DNA of 64,000 nucleotides, from positions 3,348,001 through 3,412,000 of the forward strand of contig NZ_CP010523.2 of the NCBI RefSeq assembly GCF_000828055.2. The letters run 5' to 3'. This document shows positions 59,899 to 64,000 of the stretch, one piece after another. How positions within the stretch are numbered: position 1 is the first letter of the stretch; every line of letters begins with the position of its first letter. This DNA is from Klebsiella variicola. GTDB lineage: Bacteria; Pseudomonadota; Gammaproteobacteria; Enterobacterales; Enterobacteriaceae. The notes beneath the pieces were generated by a model. The model saw only the letters and a list, made by a program, of their open reading frames with translations, had not been told where the DNA came from and did not search any database. The position numbers and the translations under genes are program-made.

Positions 59899-60501
59899 CT
59901 AATCCGCATGAATCGCCTTATGAACGGAAAGGAAAGCTTTTGCTCTGAATATTTCAAGGCACCAGCGCACTCTTTTCCGGGCCTCACTGTCTGTTAACCA
60001 TGGCGCCACCAGCTGTATTTCCCGTGTTATGTCTGAGATTTTTTTGCGGGTGGTGTAATAGTTAACGCCAACGAGATAAACCGGATCACCCGTTTCAAAT
60101 ATCGCCAGTACACATCGTTCAACAAATTCAACATCATCCTCAGTGATCGCAGCGTCAATGGCGACCGTTGCAGGCTTCGGCCACAAAATGGCATGCGCCC
60201 TGCTTAATGCCTGTCGCCCGCGATACCCTTCACTTCTTGCCTGCTCGATTGCTGCCGTAAAGCGTTCTAATGCTTTATCTGACCAGTGATCACCCTTCAT
60301 TCCTCGCCAGCATGAATGTCCTGATGGTTTACGCGGGGCAGCACCTCCTCTCATCCCTTCCCCCCAAACAGTAAGCAGAGATTTTATCCAGGCGGACTGA
60401 ATGCCACTAAGGGGAGTGAATCGGCCCAGCCAGCTTTTGCGCGGGGCGGCGGCCACTGTTTCTAATCCTGCACGGTGCAGACGGCGTTGACGTGGTGTCA
60501 T
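59899..60501 (-). CDS. late antiterminator, Q-like (DUF1133 type)
   Basis: The 200-residue basic protein has a region HSCWRGMKGDHWSDKALERF and a C-terminal part with YYTTRKKISDITREIQLVAP resembling a helix-turn-helix. I recognise it as a DUF1133-like phage protein, which occupies the Q position in many enterobacterial prophages: after DUF968 and before the lysis region. It should act on the late promoter to let RNA polymerase pass terminators. No zinc-finger is present. Confidence 0.65.
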   Translation of the reverse strand: MTPRQRRLHRAGLETVAAAPRKSWLGRFTPLSGIQSAWIKSLLTVWGEGMRGGAAPRKPSGHSCWRGMKGDHWSDKALERFTAAIEQARSEGYRGRQALSRAHAILWPKPATVAIDAAITEDDVEFVERCVLAIFETGDPVYLVGVNYYTTRKKISDITREIQLVAPWLTDSEARKRVRWCLEIFRAKAFLSVHKAIHAD

Positions 60502-60517
60502 TCTGTTCTTCTCCTTA

Positions 60518-61549
60518 CTACGCCAGAACGCCGAGCGCGTATGCCCGGTCCAGCAATTTAATAATCAATACCGGCTGGGTGCCGTATTCACGCTCAAAAG
60601 CGGCAGGGTCATGGTGCAAAGCGCGGTGGTGCTTGCGGCATAATGGGATCGTAAAAACATCGTGGGCCTTGGTGCCTACGCCGCCCTGCCCCCAGCCAAT
60701 AAGATGGTGTGCATCATCTGCAGGCTGCCCGCAGCACATACACGGCTGTTTTTTCACCCATGAGATAAAGTCAGCTGATAACCATCGGCTCCGCTTAGGT
60801 CTCGCGAATAGTGTCGCCGGTGCAACAGGATCGACGTTCACAGGAACCAAAGGTTTGCCCGGCGTTGTTATTGCCGTTGGCCTGATTGCTTTTTCGAGAC
60901 GGGGAGAAAGAATGCTGGTGGCCGGTACCGACGGAACAATCTCACTCTCCCTGTAAACCGATTTAATGCCATCGTCTTTAATACGCAGGGATCGGCGCGC
61001 CATTTCTTCTGTAATTTCATCGCCAATCCCGGCGCCTACCGCCCACCAGCATAGCTCCGCCAGTGACAGTAATCGCTGAGCATCCAGCCCAAGCGCGATG
61101 CGGGCAGTGTCGATTATCCAGTCAGCGTTATTAATGCCTGCCAGTTGATCGAGGGTTTGTTCTGTTTGGTTTTTCAGCTCATTATCACAGTGCCAGCATG
61201 CGATTATTACACCCGTCGAATGGCGAAACGGGACGAGCTCATGGTGATGGTAATCGGAATGTGTCCACTGACATTTTTTAACCTGCCTACGCAACCATGA
61301 CTCGAGGGCACTAACACCACCAGCCGCAGTGATAACTGCCTTCTTCATGAAAAATGGTCTGAGCCCCATATCATCCCGCAACGGCTGCCGGGCATCAGGA
61401 AGACGCCCGCTGGGTATCTTTTTCATGCTTGCCGGCGGCATTTCAACAAGAACCCGGCCGGCACCGAATAACGGCATTAATTCACTACCCGGCTTAAGCA
61501 GCACAATTCCAAGATGGCGTGCAATATCCACGTTAAGCAAAGCTCGCAT
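60518..61549 (-). CDS. DUF968 phage protein (HNH-like zinc domain at C-terminus)
   Basis: The 343-residue protein starts MRALLNVDIARHLGIVLLKP and ends with an HNH-like zinc domain (CMCCGQPADDAHHLIGWGQG, IPLCRKHHRALHHD), typical of DUF968. Members are presumed recombination or DNA-processing proteins of lambdoid nin-type regions. GGAGGG precedes the ATG at 61549, which overlaps the upstream stop. A start four codons earlier is less likely. Confidence 0.82.
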   Translation of the reverse strand: MRALLNVDIARHLGIVLLKPGSELMPLFGAGRVLVEMPPASMKKIPSGRLPDARQPLRDDMGLRPFFMKKAVITAAGGVSALESWLRRQVKKCQWTHSDYHHHELVPFRHSTGVIIACWHCDNELKNQTEQTLDQLAGINNADWIIDTARIALGLDAQRLLSLAELCWWAVGAGIGDEITEEMARRSLRIKDDGIKSVYRESEIVPSVPATSILSPRLEKAIRPTAITTPGKPLVPVNVDPVAPATLFARPKRSRWLSADFISWVKKQPCMCCGQPADDAHHLIGWGQGGVGTKAHDVFTIPLCRKHHRALHHDPAAFEREYGTQPVLIIKLLDRAYALGVLA

Positions 61550-61752
61550 CAGTCCCTCCACATCTTCTGTATGTAGGTCCTGTCAATCCGTGGCGGCTTC
61601 TTCGATTCCGGCAACAGCACGCGGATCTCCCACGATGCAAAGTCTCTGGATAAGCTCTTCTCAACCACACAGTTATTTTTACGGTATCGCTCCACCAGCT
61701 CTGTAGCCTCAGCCTCTGAAAGTTGCTCGTGTAAAAACCAACTTTTCTTCAT
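61549..61752 (-). CDS. hypothetical phage protein, 67 aa
   Basis: The protein MKKSWFLHEQLSEAEATELV ... is polar with a mixed charge. It overlaps its neighbours by four bases on one side and shares ATG/TGA bases on the other, indicating an operon. No family is recognised. Confidence 0.6.
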   Translation of the reverse strand: MKKSWFLHEQLSEAEATELVERYRKNNCVVEKSLSRDFASWEIRVLLPESKKPPRIDRTYIQKMWRD

Positions 61753-62141
61753 GGCTGATCACCAAACAGTCGCAAAAACTCAATCGCTCTTTCACGCGCG
61801 CCGGGTTCTTCAGCGATCATCTCCTGCAACAGCTGCACGGCGAGCATAGGCTCCTTTCGCCCGACGATGGAAATTCCTCTGGAGACACGGCAAGAGAGTT
61901 TTATAAAATTTTTTCTCTCTAACGCACGTAGATGCAACAGAACAGCATTAGACGAGCTAACGCCGAGCATATCGGCCAGCTCAGATAGCGTAGGTGGGTA
62001 GCCATGCTGATTGATGTAGGCCACCAGCAGATCGAAAACTTCCTGCTGGCGAAAAGTTAGTTTTGAAGACGAAAGCAAACCGGCGCTCGATGAAGGAGCA
62101 CCAGTCTGATGGGATTTTGATACTTCGGGGGTTTGCGTCAT
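61749..62141 (-). CDS. LexA-like winged-helix DNA-binding protein
   Basis: The 130-residue protein has a LexA DNA-binding domain (about 30-90: LTFRQQEVFDLLVAYINQHG, PPTLSELADMLGVSSSNAVL) but no S24 peptidase domain, so it cannot self-cleave. The C-terminal part (LQEMIAEEPGARERAIEFLR) is helical. It may repress phage or SOS genes. The ATG at 62141 has GGAGAG upstream; the frame stays open further upstream. Confidence 0.78.
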   Translation of the reverse strand: MTQTPEVSKSHQTGAPSSSAGLLSSSKLTFRQQEVFDLLVAYINQHGYPPTLSELADMLGVSSSNAVLLHLRALERKNFIKLSCRVSRGISIVGRKEPMLAVQLLQEMIAEEPGARERAIEFLRLFGDQP

Positions 62142-62181
62142 GGTTTCTCTCCGCGACGCAGCAGGTATAGGTTGTTCAGGC

Positions 62182-62439
62182 CTATGACGGGATTGTAACA
62201 GAACCAGGGGGAACCTGGTAACCAACTCCAGACTTAGCCTTTTCAATCATCTGTGAAAAAAGAGAGAGAGTCCCCACGATCTCATCCGGCTGCAAAGGCA
62301 TAAACGAAACAGTGTCGCCGCGCCGGTACATCAGAGCGCGCTCACACACAGGAAAGGATGTCAGACGAGCAACTATCACCCCATCGTTGCATCTGATAAT
62401 TGCATAGCCGGTGTTCGGCATTTCTTGTTTTTTACTCAC
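62182..62439 (-). CDS. hypothetical phage protein, 85 aa
   Basis: A GTG-started protein (MSKKQEMPNTGYAIIRCNDG) with a possible beta-rich regulator-like core (RRGDTVSFMPLQPDEIVGTL). GAGGA lies seven bases before the GTG at 62437-62439; an ATG 11 codons upstream would also work. It lies 44 bp after the DinI-like gene on the same strand. Confidence 0.55.
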   Translation of the reverse strand: MSKKQEMPNTGYAIIRCNDGVIVARLTSFPVCERALMYRRGDTVSFMPLQPDEIVGTLSLFSQMIEKAKSGVGYQVPPGSVTIPS

Positions 62440-62483
62440 AGCAAAATCCTCAAAATAAACCAGGCAAGCCACTGGACATCAAC

Positions 62484-62717
62484 TTAACAAAACCAGTCAT
62501 CAGCGCTTTCCCAGGTGTCCTGCAGGATTTCCTCTACACGTTTTTTATCTCCGTCCATTCCACCAAGCACGGTCAACCCATCAGAGCTGGCCCGACGAAT
62601 CACAAGACTGCAGTTATTAAAGTTTTGATCCAATCGCCGCAGTAGCTCCTTCTCCAGAGCAGGCACAGCACCATCCGGCAATTTTTTTTGGCGATCAATT
62701 ATGATTTCCACTTTCAT
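62484..62717 (-). CDS. DinI-like protein
   Basis: The 77-residue protein (MKVEIIIDRQKKLPDGAVPA) matches the DinI family: acidic C-terminal helix DKKRVEEILQDTWESADDWF that mimics DNA and binds RecA. DinI proteins stabilise or modulate RecA filaments and so tune SOS induction. The ATG has GAGGAGCT upstream, and a LexA box lies 20 bp further. It may head the operon running to the Q gene. Confidence 0.88.
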   Translation of the reverse strand: MKVEIIIDRQKKLPDGAVPALEKELLRRLDQNFNNCSLVIRRASSDGLTVLGGMDGDKKRVEEILQDTWESADDWFC

Positions 62718-62736
62718 AACTAGCTCCTCATGCAAA

Positions 62737-62756
62737 TACTGTATAAATAAACAGTA
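62737..62756 (-). promoter_or_regulatory. LexA (SOS) box
   Basis: TACTGTATAAATAAACAGTA matches the LexA consensus in both CTGT/ACAG arms with the normal eight-base spacing. It lies 20 bp upstream of the DinI-like start codon. Confidence 0.85.
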
Positions 62757-62799
62757 TACTTGTTAGGTGAAATGTTCAAGCGTTTAATGCCACTTTTCG

Positions 62800-63039
62800 C
62801 TAACCCATGCTCATGTTTAGATTGATCTTTTCTCCACAAAGGACGAAATCCGCTATCACAGGGATACAGTCATTTTTGTGGTGATCAACACCGTTGATAA
62901 GAAACGTTGCTACCTCTGGCGTACACTCGAATTTATTAAGATGGTCAGTACACAAGTGGCAACACCCGGTCACATGCTTCTGTAATGTTGGTTTAATTGA
63001 CGAACGTCTTGAAATGGAATGTGCAGGAGACTTCTGCAC
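62800..63039 (-). CDS. possible small phage protein, 79 aa (doubtful)
   Basis: A GTG-started frame encodes 79 residues with several cysteines (HVTGCCHLCTDHLNKFECTP). No good ribosome-binding site is present and an overlapping plus-strand frame is also open, so this may be chance. If real it lies just upstream of the DinI-like gene. Confidence 0.25.
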   Translation of the reverse strand: MQKSPAHSISRRSSIKPTLQKHVTGCCHLCTDHLNKFECTPEVATFLINGVDHHKNDCIPVIADFVLCGEKINLNMSMG

Positions 63040-63224
63040 TGATGATGCAATGCCCTGGGATGAAACCCGCTCACCTGGTAGTCATGCTGGACCTGTCGAG
63101 TCGCTTACCTCGCTTTTAAAGTGGCTGAAACTAAATTCCTGAGCGTCCGCACTTGGCACAATGCGATCCCCCTAAACTCAGCTCGCTGAACATCAAACTC
63201 CTGGCATTCATATACCACTAAAAT
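63040..63224. other. non-coding stretch left of the Fur box
   Basis: No convincing gene. It is the boundary between the phage-type genes and the iron-regulated gene to its right. Confidence 0.35.
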
Positions 63225-63243
63225 AGTAATGATAATCATTTAC
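63225..63243 (+). promoter_or_regulatory. Fur box
   Basis: AGTAATGATAATCATTTAC matches the 19-bp Fur consensus at 15 positions, with TAATGATAATCATT intact. It lies about 130 bp upstream of the YncE-like gene. Confidence 0.75.
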
Positions 63244-63371
63244 ATCAACGTGATATATTGAGTATGCTCATAACAAGACATATTTCTCATAGCAGAAGGT
63301 AATACTCAGTACGTGAGGAATAATCTGTGGCTGCATTGAGATGCAGCATCAATACAGTTTATGGAGATAAG

Positions 63372-64000
63372 ATGAGAACAATTTCAGTCCGTTCAGTGCT
63401 GTTGGCCTCCACTATTACAATATCAACCGTCGTAACGGCATACGCCGATAGTCAATGGGCAGCAGCCACCACGACCTTTCCAGGTAGTATTCGTGCCGGA
63501 TCTCGGGAAGTTCCTGTTAAGCCCGGAGATCACACGGTGATCACGATTAAGAACCTGCCAACAGGTGCGACTGTCACCATGCTGAATGGTGCTGAAGTCC
63601 TTACGCCGAAGCCATTGGCTGCCGATGAGAAGGGAAATCTCACTATTCCACTAAATGTTCCGGCCGACGCTGCTACAGGCCTTCATCCACTCACTGTTAT
63701 CACGCAAAATCCCGCGAGCGTTTCGCAGGTTATGTTGAAATTATCCAAGGTTGTTCCCCCGAAAAACACTGAGGCTTTCAGGCTGCAAACAATTCCCGTC
63801 GGTGAGCGGGCTTACCAGTCGGCAGTGTCGGCCGATGGGAAGCTCTTCGTGACTTCTGCACGCGGCCCGAAGGATGGTAGCCGGCTGATGAGACTGAACG
63901 CAGGAACGCTGGCTGTCGAAGCGGAGGCGACGCTGCCTAAAGACAAAAAGGGAGAGCAGATTGGAGTATTCGGAGTCGGTGTTGATAATGCCCATAACCA
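63372..64000 (+). CDS. exported YncE-like beta-propeller protein, partial
   Basis: The reading frame opens at ATG 63372 and runs past the right edge (209 codons visible). The signal peptide MRTISVRSVLLASTITISTV is followed by cleavage near AYA-DSQW. The first domain (about 30-125) is beta-rich (GSIRAGSREVPVKPGDHTVI). The next part (VGERAYQSAVSADGKLFVTS) looks like the first blade of a YncE-type beta-propeller. GGAG lies upstream of the ATG. The Fur box implies induction under iron limitation. It could be phage cargo or the start of a different island. Confidence 0.65.
   Translation, partial: MRTISVRSVLLASTITISTVVTAYADSQWAAATTTFPGSIRAGSREVPVKPGDHTVITIKNLPTGATVTMLNGAEVLTPKPLAADEKGNLTIPLNVPADAATGLHPLTVITQNPASVSQVMLKLSKVVPPKNTEAFRLQTIPVGERAYQSAVSADGKLFVTSARGPKDGSRLMRLNAGTLAVEAEATLPKDKKGEQIGVFGVGVDNAHN

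Noticed and set aside
62894..63142. Plus-strand frame overlapping the doubtful 79-aa ORF
   Set aside because: No ribosome-binding site and no recognisable features; only one of the two strands could be coding and neither is convincing.
1..64000. rRNA operons, complete tRNA genes and a phage integrase or CI repressor
   Set aside because: Looked for by eye; none found inside the window. Integrase and repressor are expected beyond the right edge.

Overview
The window looks like the chromosome of a Klebsiella-type enterobacterium: a GC-rich host segment, a foreign metabolic island and a large lambdoid prophage. The organism call rests on the yciG-yciF-yciE-katN stress operon, a cyanide-insensitive-type bd oxidase and two copies of the 3' end of icd (isocitrate dehydrogenase). 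No database search was possible; families are recognised by eye and many starts were chosen from visible ribosome-binding sites.

Host segment (1-15.6 kb). It opens with the N-terminus of a cupin/AraC regulator, divergent from a three-gene efflux operon (FUSC, DUF1656, HlyD). Next come bd-oxidase subunits cydAB and katN-yciE-yciF-yciG on the minus strand. They are followed by a zinc alcohol dehydrogenase, a DUF1272 zinc-binding protein, an isochorismatase-fold hydrolase with a Thr/Val-rich leader-like peptide upstream, GntR with a palindromic operator, OsmC, TetR with two palindromic operators, a VOC protein, and a tightly overlapped ABM-ACT-ArsR operon.

icd-associated island (15.6-25.8 kb). 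It lies between two copies of the last ~167 bp of icd, both on the minus strand. It contains a decayed gene, a tRNA-3'-end-like scrap, then four co-directed genes: an OprB-type porin, a secreted GH3 beta-glucosidase, an AEC transporter and a nitrilase. A divergent NitR/FeaR-like AraC regulator and nested inverted repeats lie upstream. I infer a system for using nitrile-bearing plant glucosides (cyanogenic-type). An IS3-family element and an older IS remnant close the island.

Prophage (from 25.99 kb to at least 62.7 kb). After the second icd fragment come cargo genes: a zinc-ribbon membrane protein, an EAL-domain protein with EIL at its signature, and a membrane GGDEF protein. Then, read right to left on the minus strand, are terminase, portal, S49 protease, HK97-type capsid, head-tail joining genes, a lambda-type tail module (V, G/GT with a -1 slippery site, H, M, L, K, I), a 2,827-aa protein J and an S74-chaperone fibre. 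A tail-completion gene is frameshifted. To the right are Rz/Rz1, SAR-type endolysin, pinholin-like holin, two paralogous ~300-nt structured RNA units flanking a 30-aa membrane peptide gene, a plus-strand lipoprotein, a Q-type antiterminator, DUF968, a LexA-like HTH protein and a DinI-like protein behind a LexA box. No integrase, CI repressor or replication genes are visible; they and the intact icd are expected beyond 64 kb. The window ends in a Fur-box-controlled exported YncE-like protein.
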